Part shown: positions 1 through 6,941 of the stretch, piece by piece
How positions within the stretch are numbered: position 1 is the first letter of the stretch
Layout of the letters: every line of letters begins with the position of its first letter
From: Erysipelotrichia bacterium
GTDB lineage: Bacteria; Bacillota_I; Bacilli_A; RFN20; CAG-826
DNA length: 11,093 nucleotides
Direction: 5' to 3'
Assembly: GCA_012511695.1 (NCBI GenBank)
Contig: JAAZFO010000027.1
Span: 1 to 11,093, forward strand
The notes under the pieces: generated by a model
The model's database searches: none
Seen by the model: only the letters and a program-made list of their open reading frames with translations
What the model was told of the DNA's origin: nothing
Made by a program: the position numbers and the translations under genes

Positions 1-14
1 AAGACACTTGAGTT

Positions 15-386
15 TTATATCTTAACATAAAAATTGTCATTAGTTGTAACTATAAAATCACTTTTATAACGGGGGATATAAATAATTATCCCTTCGCGAT
101 TGACGATTACTGGCCACCTTTTTCTTAGCTGAGTTGGCATTTTCCAATCAATAAATAAACGGCGCGCTGTCTTAGTGTAATATTTGATAATATATTCATC
201 GTTTGCTTTTGCACTTCTGATTGTTAAGGGGTAGTCATCTATGCTGACATTTCGATTGCTCGTTTCACCGGTTAAATCAAGATAAAAATAGGGAGTATCG
301 AGTTTATCTGGGCGTTTAAGAATATAGCTAAAACCTTCCTCTATTTTCGGAAGAGAAAAACTAAAAGTATCGTAGTGTTTTTGCAA
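15..386 (-). CDS. tilS: C-terminal part of tRNA(Ile)-lysidine synthetase (TilS), separated from its N-terminal part by in-frame stops
   Basis: This 123-codon frame carries the TilS C-terminal fold that helps bind tRNA. The visible family pattern is a KHYDTF strand, then PLTIRSAKANDEYI, a LFIDWKMP segment, and RKRWPVI followed by IIYIPRYKS. These match the 'lkeYd', 'ltIR..k.GD', 'kip...R..wPv' and 'i..vPg' blocks of the domain. It lies in exactly the same frame as the catalytic part ending at 402, so this is one gene broken by TAG (402-404) and TGA (390-392), not an unrelated ORF. If made separately it would have to begin at TTG 384-386, with only a weak GGATGA sequence upstream. That TTG looks like an ordinary Leu codon of the KHYDTF strand, so independent initiation is doubtful. 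It terminates with TAA. Recognition of the domain is firm; whether it is translated is not. Confidence 0.7.
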   Translation of the reverse strand: MQKHYDTFSFSLPKIEEGFSYILKRPDKLDTPYFYLDLTGETSNRNVSIDDYPLTIRSAKANDEYIIKYYTKTARRLFIDWKMPTQLRKRWPVIVNREGIIIYIPRYKSDFIVTTNDNFYVKI

Positions 387-389
387 GCT

Positions 390-404
390 TCATCCATCGA
401 TCTA
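390..404 (-). other. tilS: Two in-frame stop codons inside tilS (TAG 402-404, TGA 390-392)
   Basis: Read on the minus strand, the codons run GTT TAG ATC GAT GGA TGA AGC TTG, giving V-stop-I-D-G-stop-S-L, with TilS-like sequence before and after in one frame. If UGA is Trp here, the second is IDGWSL and only the TAG remains as an interruption. That TAG is one base change from a sense codon such as TTG (Leu) or AAG (Lys). Confidence 0.85.
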
Positions 405-1229
405 AACCGCGACATTTGCCTTTTTAGAAGCGGGAATTTTTCGGACTTCCAACCCTTGTTTTTTAGAGAGTTTAAAGTCAGGTTTAAGTTTTCTACCTTT
501 AAATACAAGAGCGTATAAAAATTCATCTTCTTTTAACCTTAATATCGCTTTATTAGTCTCATATTTTTCGCGCTTAATTTTCGCAAACATCGCCTCAAGA
601 TTTTGATTTTTATCTCTTATTTCAGTCAAGTATTTTTCTCTTTGTTGAGGCGTTAGTTGTGCGACAATTTGATGGCGAATTCGATTGCGCAAATATTGCT
701 CGGTGAGATTTGATTTATCAATAGCGTAAGGGACATTATGAGCGTGACAATATTCGACCAATTCCTCTTTAGAAAAAGTTAATAAAGGCCGTATGACACG
801 GATATTGTTAATAATAGTCTTTTCCCTAATTCCAAAGTACGTCACGAGATTACGGCGCCTAATTTGCATTAAATAAGTCTCGATCAAGTCGTCTTGATGG
901 TGGCCGACTAAGAGGCCGTCTAGTTGCCGCTTTTTAATGATTTTTTTAAAGAAAGTATATCGGATGTCGCGACATGCCTTTTCGATATTTTTACCCTTGA
1001 ACGGTTCCAGGACTTTAAGGTGATGAAACTCGACTTTCTCGTTAGCGCAATAAGCTTTTAAATTTTCCTCTTCTAAGGTCGACTCTTTACGGAGATTATA
1101 ATTGACATGAGCCACTTCGAAAATATAACCTTCATTTTTTAACATTGCAAAAAGCGCCATCGAGTCAGGACCGTAAGAACAACCGAGTAAATAACGGTGT
1201 TTTTTATTGAGGTTAAGCATCGCTACCAT
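402..1229 (-). CDS. tilS: tRNA(Ile)-lysidine synthetase TilS, N-terminal catalytic part (interrupted gene)
   Basis: TilS converts C34 of tRNA-Ile(CAU) to lysidine using ATP and lysine, so that AUA is read as Ile; it acts in the cytosol and is normally essential. The PP-loop ATPase is visible as CSYGPDSMAL (residues 17-26), then VNYNLRKEST, CRDIRYTFF, LLVGHHQDDLIET and RNRIRHQI. The PP-loop has Tyr where the family consensus SGGxDS has Gly. The frame ends at TAG 402-404, about 120 residues short of a full TilS; the missing domain continues in the same frame downstream (15-386). The start overlaps the end of rqcP. ATG 1227-1229 and ATG 1218-1220 are both possible, and the second overlaps the rqcP stop as ATGCTTAA. 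Last gene of the pth-mfd-rqcP-tilS operon in this window. It could be a recent nonsense mutation, a sequence error or a truly split protein. Confidence 0.85.
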   Translation of the reverse strand: MVAMLNLNKKHRYLLGCSYGPDSMALFAMLKNEGYIFEVAHVNYNLRKESTLEEENLKAYCANEKVEFHHLKVLEPFKGKNIEKACRDIRYTFFKKIIKKRQLDGLLVGHHQDDLIETYLMQIRRRNLVTYFGIREKTIINNIRVIRPLLTFSKEELVEYCHAHNVPYAIDKSNLTEQYLRNRIRHQIVAQLTPQQREKYLTEIRDKNQNLEAMFAKIKREKYETNKAILRLKEDEFLYALVFKGRKLKPDFKLSKKQGLEVRKIPASKKANVAV

Positions 1230-1470
1230 CTCGCTTTGGTAAGATTTGTGTATACACTGGAAAGTCTTTTTTAAACTTTTGAATAAAGGTGATTTCCACT
1301 AGTAAAACACGGTTGCCTAAACGGAGTTCTAAAATGTCGTATTCTTTGACTTCACTGGCCGGTTTAGCGACGCGATCATTAATCAAAACAAAGCCGCGTT
1401 CCGCTAAGGCTTTAGCGACAGTCCTTCTTTTGACTAACCCCGATAATTTAAGTACTAAATCTAACCGCAT
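1213..1470 (-). CDS. rqcP: RqcP (YabO-like) S4-domain RNA-binding protein
   Basis: This 85-residue protein is a small S4-fold RNA-binding protein matching RqcP/YabO of Bacillus. RqcP works with RqcH on stalled 50S subunits during C-terminal Ala tailing in ribosome-associated quality control. The hallmark is the opening MRLDLVLKLSGLVKRRTVAK, followed by AKALAERGFVLINDR, KPASEVKEYDILELRLG and a short C-terminal tail, which lines up with YabO over almost its whole length. It starts with ATG 1468-1470, four bases from the mfd stop, and its Shine-Dalgarno GGAAGGGG (1477-1484) lies inside the last mfd codons, so translation is probably coupled. Its own end overlaps the start of tilS. The pth-mfd-rqcP-tilS order supports the call. 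The related heat-shock protein Hsp15 also has an S4 domain but is longer and has a different context. Confidence 0.92.
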   Translation of the reverse strand: MRLDLVLKLSGLVKRRTVAKALAERGFVLINDRVAKPASEVKEYDILELRLGNRVLLVEITFIQKFKKDFPVYTQILPKRDGSDA

Positions 1471-1471
1471 T

Positions 1472-4400
1472 TTACGCCCCTTCCTTCACCACAAAATGTT
1501 TTTTAATTTCTAATAAACTCTTTAGAATACTTTCTAAATCACTCATCCATTTAGAACGTTTAGTCAATTTAATCCTAAAGACATTATTAGCATAACTGAT
1601 TTTTACTAAAGCCAAAAATGGAATTAAGGCTTCAAACAAAATATTACCAATTCCCCGGATATGAAGATATTCCTCTCCTAAAGTCATTTCCACAAAGCGT
1701 GGCTTTTCTTCTAATTTAAGAACTTTTGCTTCTTTTGTTAATAAATCGATGTCACGTTTTGTAAAAAGCATCTCTACTTCTTCTGGTAAACGCCCATAAA
1801 TATCACGAGTTTTTTGTTTAATATATGCTAGGTCAAAAGGAGAAGGGGCATTAAGAATTTCTTGATATAGTTCAATTTTATCACTCCCTTTAGCGTAGGA
1901 GTTAGGAATATAAGCATCAATATTAAAGGTCGGATTAAATTCAATCGCTTCCGGCTCTATAGCGGTGCCATTCATTTTTTCTTTAATAGCTTCGTTGAGT
2001 AACTTAACATACATATCTAAGCCGATAGAATCGATATAGCCAGCTTGTTCGGGTCCTAAGATATCACCCGCTCCTCGAATCATCAAGTCGCGTTGAGCGA
2101 TCTTATAGCCACTCCCTAATTGGGTGAAGTCTTGTAGAGCTTTTAAGCGCTTTTTCGCCTTTTCGTTAAGAATCTTATAAGGGCTATACATTAAATAAGC
2201 GTAGGCAAGACGAGATGATCTCCCAACACGGCCTTTTATTTGATAAAGCTGTGACAATCCATATTTTTCACTATCTTCAACGATGATCATATTAGCGTTT
2301 GGGACATCGATGCCATTTTCAATAATAGAAGTCGCCACTAAAACATCGATTTCCCCTTCATAAAAGCGCATCATCACATCTTCGATATCTTCTCTTTTCA
2401 TCTGGCCGTGAGCCGCCCCGATAGTAATATGAGGTATCATTTTTTGCAATTGTGATACGCGGTTATATAAAGTGGCGATATTATTGTGCATAAAAAAGAC
2501 TTGTCCTTGGCGGCCGATTTCTCTTTCGATGAGCTCTTTAGCGATGTCTAGTTTAAAAGGAGTAACATACGTTTGAATAGGCATCCTATCTCGTGGTGGC
2601 GTATCGATTTTAGACATACTTCTCACCCCGATTAGTGAAATTTGTAATGTCCGGGGAATCGGTGTGGCCGTTAGCGTCAAAACATCGATATCTTTTTTTA
2701 ACTCTTTAATCTTTTCTTTTTGTTCGACTCCAAAGCGCTGTTCTTCGTCGATAATTAATAAACCTAAATCGTTAAAACTCATCTCTTTAGACAACAACCG
2801 ATGTGTTCCGATAATTAAATGGGCTTGACCACTGGCGACTTTTTTAAAATATTGCCTTTGTCGAGATAGCGGTATTAAACGTGAAAAGATAACGGCTTTA
2901 ACATCAAAGCCATCAAAGCGTTCACGCGCTAATTCATAATGTTGTCTCGCCAATAAAGTCGTCGGACATAAAATCGCCACTTGCTTACCAGAAAGAATCG
3001 CCTTAAAAGCAGCGCGAAAAGCTACTTCTGTTTTGCCAAAGCCGACATCACCGCACAATAAGCGATCCATCGGTGTAGGCGATTCCATATCACTTTTTAT
3101 TTCGTCTAACGCTCTTTGTTGGTCGCTAGTTAAAGGATAGGCAAAGCCTTCTTCAAATTGTCTTTGAAACTCATCATCTTTTTGAAAAGCAAAACCCTTA
3201 GTTTTACTCCGTTCTATATATAAATGCATTAAGCGTTCCGCTAATTCGTTAACTCTAGCTTTAGCTTTCTTTTTAGTGTTTTCCCAATCTTTACTATGTA
3301 AACGCGAAAGTCGGGGTGCCGTTCCTTCTTTGCCGAGATATTTTCTTACTAATTGAAACTGAGCAAGGGGGATATATAAAAACTCATTACCCCAATAAGC
3401 GATCTTTAAATAGTCCTTATGTAGGCCATCAACTTCTAAGGTTTGTAAGGCGATAAATTGCCCGATACCTTGATATTCATGGACGATATAGTCTCCGGGT
3501 TCTAATTCTTCATAGCTTTTTAAAATAGTCGCCTCTTTAAAGCGATGATCAAAACGGGCCAAGCGCACCTTTTGATTAAATAGTTCCGCACTTGTTAAAT
3601 AAACGATCTTTTCTTCATTTAAGACAAAACCACTTTCAAGAGGGACTGAAGTAATGCCGACTAAGGCTTTGTTAGGGAGATCAAAATCAGTGACGGCTTG
3701 ATAAGTCACTTTTTCCTTTTTTAATAATTGTTTAATCGTTACTAGATGATCTTTATTAGTTAAAGATAAGACTACTTTAAATTCGTCATCTAAATAAGAA
3801 GTAATAATTTGAAAAGCATCATTTGTCTTACTCGCTTGAAAAGGAACATTGCGGACACCAAAAGATAGGGCTTCAGGATTATCAACAAAAGCACTAGTCG
3901 TAATGTGAGCCTGGAACTTTACTAAACGAAAGATATCTTGATAAATTTCTAAGCGTGGTAAGGCTTTAGCATTTTCATATAATTCCATTAAATAAGCGTG
4001 GGCATCATTTTGTAATAATTCATGGGAATTTTTTAATGAATTCGTATCGACAAAAACCTTAGTAAAATTTTGACAATAGTCAAAAATCGAATAATGGTTG
4101 CTAGACAAAAAGCCGTAATACTTATATAACTGCTCATCGATTTGGCCGTCATTAATTAAAAAAGCAACTTCATCGACATTGTCTCGTAATTTTTCAAAAG
4201 CCGTTAGTGATAAAACTTCTTGGCTATTTTCTAAAGCGGCGTGAAGCTTTTCTGTACTTTCTTTTTTATCTTTCTCGCTGAGCAAGATATCGCTCGCTGG
4301 TAAAATGGTTACTTCCTTTATCTCTTCAATTGATGTTTGCTTTGCTAAATCAAAAAAGCGGATACTTTCAATTTCCTCATCAAAAAATTCAACTCTAACG

Positions 4401-4951
4401 GGAAAATCATGATTGACAGAAAAGATATCTAAGATATCGCCTCTAATCGCAAATTGTAATGATTGGTCGACTTTATTAACAAAAGTATAACCACTAGTTA
4501 TTAGTTTTGTGCGAATATCCTTTAGTTTATAGTTTTGACCTTTTATTAATGAAAAGGTTCTACTCTTAAATAAACTAGGCGCGGGCAAATAACGCGTCGC
4601 ACTCGCTAAGTTAGCGACGACAATAATATCCTCGCGGTTAATAATCGCATTTAAAGTATATAAACGAGCCGCGGCCATCTCTTTAGATTGGGCAATAGTT
4701 TCCGCGCGGATTAATTCATCGTTAGGAAATAAATAAAGATCGTCTTTTGCTAAAAACAATTGCAGCGCAGAAAAAATTTGTTGCGCTTTATAAAAGTTGG
4801 AAGCCACGAGTAAATATGAGCCTTTTTTAGCTTTATAGGCGGTAGCCACTAGTAGGGCAATTCCATAAATATCATCGACGACAAAATGACCCTTTTTCGT
4901 TAAGAATAGGGGGGTGATCCGGTTGTTTTTCAAGAGGTCAAAAAGGTTCAA
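1472..4951 (-). CDS. mfd: Transcription-repair coupling factor Mfd
   Basis: Mfd is an ATP-driven dsDNA translocase that displaces RNA polymerase stalled at lesions and recruits UvrA for nucleotide excision repair. The 1159 residues match the usual family length and all domains are present. There is a UvrB-like N-terminal region with AIRGDILDIF (about 168-177), and a CarD-like RNA polymerase interaction domain beginning GDYIVHEYQGIGQF (about 486). The helicase core has Walker A GDVGFGKT (634-641), DEEQRFG (from 735), TATPIPR (761-767) and GRVGRSS, and a TRCF C-terminal domain follows. The start is TTG 4949-4951: an AAAGGGG Shine-Dalgarno (4959-4965) lies seven bases upstream and no in-frame start lies between it and the pth stop. 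Three Trp codons are all TGG and the stop is TAA. It lies 15 bases after pth and four before rqcP, in one operon. Confidence 0.98.
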   Translation of the reverse strand: MNLFDLLKNNRITPLFLTKKGHFVVDDIYGIALLVATAYKAKKGSYLLVASNFYKAQQIFSALQLFLAKDDLYLFPNDELIRAETIAQSKEMAAARLYTLNAIINREDIIVVANLASATRYLPAPSLFKSRTFSLIKGQNYKLKDIRTKLITSGYTFVNKVDQSLQFAIRGDILDIFSVNHDFPVRVEFFDEEIESIRFFDLAKQTSIEEIKEVTILPASDILLSEKDKKESTEKLHAALENSQEVLSLTAFEKLRDNVDEVAFLINDGQIDEQLYKYYGFLSSNHYSIFDYCQNFTKVFVDTNSLKNSHELLQNDAHAYLMELYENAKALPRLEIYQDIFRLVKFQAHITTSAFVDNPEALSFGVRNVPFQASKTNDAFQIITSYLDDEFKVVLSLTNKDHLVTIKQLLKKEKVTYQAVTDFDLPNKALVGITSVPLESGFVLNEEKIVYLTSAELFNQKVRLARFDHRFKEATILKSYEELEPGDYIVHEYQGIGQFIALQTLEVDGLHKDYLKIAYWGNEFLYIPLAQFQLVRKYLGKEGTAPRLSRLHSKDWENTKKKAKARVNELAERLMHLYIERSKTKGFAFQKDDEFQRQFEEGFAYPLTSDQQRALDEIKSDMESPTPMDRLLCGDVGFGKTEVAFRAAFKAILSGKQVAILCPTTLLARQHYELARERFDGFDVKAVIFSRLIPLSRQRQYFKKVASGQAHLIIGTHRLLSKEMSFNDLGLLIIDEEQRFGVEQKEKIKELKKDIDVLTLTATPIPRTLQISLIGVRSMSKIDTPPRDRMPIQTYVTPFKLDIAKELIEREIGRQGQVFFMHNNIATLYNRVSQLQKMIPHITIGAAHGQMKREDIEDVMMRFYEGEIDVLVATSIIENGIDVPNANMIIVEDSEKYGLSQLYQIKGRVGRSSRLAYAYLMYSPYKILNEKAKKRLKALQDFTQLGSGYKIAQRDLMIRGAGDILGPEQAGYIDSIGLDMYVKLLNEAIKEKMNGTAIEPEAIEFNPTFNIDAYIPNSYAKGSDKIELYQEILNAPSPFDLAYIKQKTRDIYGRLPEEVEMLFTKRDIDLLTKEAKVLKLEEKPRFVEMTLGEEYLHIRGIGNILFEALIPFLALVKISYANNVFRIKLTKRSKWMSDLESILKSLLEIKKHFVVKEGA

Positions 4952-4958
4952 ATTACTA

Positions 4959-4965
4959 CCCCTTT
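4959..4965 (-). promoter_or_regulatory. mfd: Shine-Dalgarno that fixes the TTG start of mfd
   Basis: Minus-strand AAAGGGG ends seven bases before TTG 4949-4951, between the pth stop and the mfd start. It supports the uncommon TTG start and independent initiation of mfd, even though pth and mfd share a reading frame separated only by the pth TAG. Confidence 0.75.
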
Positions 4966-4966
4966 G

Positions 4967-5521
4967 CTAGTTGAACTTGTTCATCGCCCGCTCAAAATCA
5001 AACTTGAGCGCCTCCTTAATAGCGCGGACAGCCTTGTCCACTCCTTCTTCAATCAACGGCAATTCATCTCTTAGTGGTTTTGATAAGACGTAGTCAGAGC
5101 CTTCATTTTCTAAAGGCTCACCGATACCGATGCGGATGCGCTTGATTTCTGCGGTTGCTAAACAGTCAATGATGTTTTGCATGCCGTGATGTCCACCAGC
5201 AGATCCATTTTTTTTCAATTTAATTTCACCGGGAGAAAAAGCCATATCGTCATAAATAACGATGATGTTTTCAAGAGGGATTTTAAAATAATGGACGACT
5301 TGTTGGACGGCATTTCCTGATAAATTCATAAAAGTTGTCGGTTTAAATAACATCACATCTTCATCAAAGATGAATCCACGTCCTAATAAGCCACGAAACA
5401 CTTCTTTATTAACGTCAATTTCTGCTTGATCACTCAAGCGGTCAATCGCCATAAAGCCGAGGTTGTGGCGGGTGTTTTTATATTTCTTCCCAGGATTACC
5501 TAAACCAACAATTAGTTTCAT
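4967..5521 (-). CDS. pth: Peptidyl-tRNA hydrolase
   Basis: Pth cleaves the ester bond of peptidyl-tRNAs that drop off the ribosome and recycles the tRNA in the cytosol. At 184 residues it is of normal length. The family blocks are all there: VGLGNPG with Asn9, NTRHNLGF with catalytic His19, PTTFMNLSG with Asn66, YDDMAFSPG with Asp92, and RIRIGIGEP. One oddity is GGHHGM (109-114): the family normally has GGHNG, so the position of E. coli Asn114 is His112 here. The start is ATG 5519-5521, preceded by no Shine-Dalgarno and by a TATAAT box only 14 bases upstream. It ends with TAG. First gene of the operon with mfd, rqcP and tilS, an arrangement typical of Bacilli, and divergent from the DUF368 gene. 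Confidence 0.96.
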   Translation of the reverse strand: MKLIVGLGNPGKKYKNTRHNLGFMAIDRLSDQAEIDVNKEVFRGLLGRGFIFDEDVMLFKPTTFMNLSGNAVQQVVHYFKIPLENIIVIYDDMAFSPGEIKLKKNGSAGGHHGMQNIIDCLATAEIKRIRIGIGEPLENEGSDYVLSKPLRDELPLIEEGVDKAVRAIKEALKFDFERAMNKFN

Positions 5522-5522
5522 A

Positions 5523-5538
5523 AATTATCGCGATAATT
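5523..5538. repeat. 16-bp perfect palindrome at the pth transcription start
   Basis: AATTATCGCGATAATT reads the same on both strands. Its centre (5530/5531) lies at the predicted pth transcription start and it touches the -10 box. It is well placed to be an operator, but no regulator is known for it, and AT-rich palindromes of this size can occur by chance. Confidence 0.6.
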
Positions 5539-5563
5539 ATACCAACAATATCACGATTAACAA
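5536..5563 (-). promoter_or_regulatory. Promoter of the pth-mfd-rqcP-tilS operon
   Basis: On the minus strand TTGTTA (5558-5563) and TATAAT (5536-5541) are separated by 16 bases, a good sigma-A match. The expected transcription start is near 5529, leaving a leader of only about eight bases before the pth ATG at 5521. Confidence 0.7.
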
Positions 5564-5597
5564 AATAATAATACTTCATTTATGCGACTAAGTTAGA

Positions 5598-5603
5598 TAT
5601 ACT
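5598..5603 (+). promoter_or_regulatory. -10 box of the DUF368/popT gene
   Basis: TATACT ends eight bases before the ATG at 5612, so transcription would begin at or within a few bases of the start codon. The -35 is weak (TTCATT at 5575-5580, 17-base spacer). There is no Shine-Dalgarno before this start. Confidence 0.5.
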
Positions 5604-5611
5604 TTTGTGGT

Positions 5612-6892
5612 ATGAAAATTAAAGCTTGGTTTAGAAAGTTTATCGCCGGGTTAGCAATTGGAGTTGGCGCTGCTGTTCCTGGAGTATCTGGAGCCGCTGT
5701 TGCCGTCATCTTCCACGTTTACGAAGATATCATATCCGCCGTTAATAATTTTAGAAAAAAATTTGGGTGGGCCTTAACAATTCTCGTTCCCATATTATTA
5801 GGCGTCGCGATTGCTGTTGCTATTTGCGTCGTCGTCTTTTCTTATGCTTTTGAACACTTAATGTTTGTACTTATCAGCTCTTTTGCGGGCTTTTTAATCG
5901 GCTCATTGCCGGGGATTACCGATGAAGTTAAAGGGGTCAAAGTCGATAAACAAAACCTTTTATTTTTAATTATTGGCTTTGGTTTTGTCAGTATGCTCGG
6001 CGTTCTCAGTGTTGTTGCCGGTCTTTATAACTTTGGAGCGGCCGAGGCATTTTTAACGATGCCCTGGTGGCTATATTTAGTTTTAATTCCCGTGGGCGCG
6101 ATTGCGGCGGTTGCTTTAATCGTTCCTGGGTTATCGGGATCATTTTTATTATTACTCTTAGGTTTTTATCGCCCATTAGTCGATACGACTGTTGCCTGGA
6201 CTAAAGAAATTTTAGGTATAGGCGGCCCCGCATCACTAGTTAATGTTTTCCCCTTACTCGGGATGACTGGCTTTTTTGCAATCGGTTGCTTAATCGGTGT
6301 CATTTTAGCGGCGCGCATTATGGACAACTGATTAAAAAAATATCGTCACCAGACTTTCTTTACTTTGATCGGTTTTGTCTTAGGTTCGATCGTCATTATC
6401 TATTTTAATTACGACATCTTTAATTATTATCGTGTTTGGATTAATCCGAGCTTAGGTGATACTTTTAATATCCATCCTCTCATGCCATTTTATCTTGAAA
6501 TGCTCGTCGCTTTAGTCGCTTTAGTGGGCACCGCCCTTTTAAGCCGTTTATTAGTTAAAAAAGAAAGAAAACATCATTTAGAAATTCAAAAGTCAGAAAT
6601 GAGGGAAGAAACAATGATTGAAATTAAATTTGAAGTCGAAAAATATCGCAGTGCTGCCTATGATGGCGATCAACTAGTTGGAATGGCGGAATTTTCTGTT
6701 GCTAACGATGTTTGGACGATTACTCATGCTGAGACTGATCCCAATTACGGTGGTCAAGGTATCGGTAAAAACTTAATCAAATGTTTAGTCTTAGAGGCGA
6801 GATTGTCGGAAGTTAAGATTGTTCCGCTTTGCTCATTTGCCATTACAGAATTTGATAAAAATCCAGATTATCGAGATGTCATCCAAGCTTAG
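5612..6892 (+). CDS. popT: DUF368/PopT-type undecaprenyl-phosphate translocase with internal UGA, fused in frame to a GNAT domain
   Basis: DUF368 (PopT) proteins are polytopic membrane proteins that return undecaprenyl phosphate across the membrane for reuse in envelope glycan synthesis. Both signature repeats are visible: VPGVSGAAVAVIFHVYE (from residue 22) and VPGLSGSFLLLLLGFY (from 171), among many hydrophobic segments. Codon 240 (6329-6331) is TGA. Directly after it the frame continues LKKYRHQTFFTLIGFVLGS, which is the expected DUF368 C-terminal membrane segment, so UGA is probably read as Trp (MDNWLKKY). The frame then stays open through a basic linker (about 315-334) into a COG2388-type GNAT domain and ends with TAG, 426 residues in all. 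Under table 11 the product would stop at 6331, losing the C-terminal part of the DUF368 fold. Family identity is firm; the read-through and the covalent fusion are inference. Confidence 0.8.
6329..6331 (+). other. In-frame TGA inside the DUF368 gene, probably a Trp codon
   Basis: The context GAC AAC TGA TTA AAA AAA TAT gives D-N-(stop/W)-L-K-K-Y. The reading frame is the same before and after, and the downstream part is still recognisable DUF368 sequence. Seven Trp codons elsewhere in this frame are TGG. Confidence 0.75.
6601..6606 (+). promoter_or_regulatory. Internal Shine-Dalgarno for the GNAT domain
   Basis: GAGGGA is followed seven bases later by ATG 6614, inside the continuous DUF368-GNAT frame. 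A ribosome binding site at the exact domain boundary argues for separate initiation of the acetyltransferase. Confidence 0.55.
6614..6892 (+). CDS. GNAT-family acetyltransferase domain (COG2388/YjdJ-NATD1 type), possibly also translated alone
   Basis: From ATG 6614 this 92-residue segment matches the small one-domain GNAT group COG2388 (YjdJ; human NATD1) over its full usual length. Visible blocks are the opening MIEIKFEVEKYRSAAYDGDQ, then VWTITHAETDPNYGGQGIGK for the acetyl-CoA loop, and KIVPLCSFAITEFDKNPDY at the end. The loop has Gly where many GNATs have Arg or Gln (GGQGIG). The substrate of this group is unknown to me. A good Shine-Dalgarno, GAGGGA at 6601-6606, sits seven bases before ATG 6614, although the frame is open from the DUF368 gene with no stop between. 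It may therefore be made both as a tail of the translocase and as a free protein. Another in-frame ATG lies at 6599. Confidence 0.75.
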   Translation: MIEIKFEVEKYRSAAYDGDQLVGMAEFSVANDVWTITHAETDPNYGGQGIGKNLIKCLVLEARLSEVKIVPLCSFAITEFDKNPDYRDVIQA

Positions 6893-6929
6893 GTTTACTA
6901 ATTATATTTTTACCAAGATAAAATCGCGT

Positions 6930-6935
6930 TAAAAT
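6930..6935 (+). promoter_or_regulatory. Putative -10 box of the galactokinase gene
   Basis: TAAAAT ends six bases before GTG 6942, which would make the mRNA start at the start codon. A TTTTAC at 6908-6913 (16-base spacer) is a weak -35. A second TAAAAT at 6919-6924 is an alternative. An in-frame TAA at 6930-6932 means GTG 6942 is the only start available before the GRFEILGNHTD motif. Confidence 0.4.
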
Positions 6936-6941
6936 AAAAGC

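Noticed and set aside
402..404. TAG reassigned to an amino acid throughout the genome
   Set aside because: TAG ends pth, glf and the GNAT domain at the lengths expected for those families, and ribosome binding sites follow two of these stops.
341..526. 61-codon minus-strand ORF overlapping the tilS break, considered as a frameshifted continuation of TilS
   Set aside because: The TilS pattern continues in the original frame on both sides of the break. The shifted frame gives no TilS-like sequence, so a frameshift does not explain the gap.
1289..1513. 74-codon plus-strand ORF opposite rqcP
   Set aside because: It lies antisense to rqcP and the end of mfd with no motif or ribosome binding site; it is a shadow.
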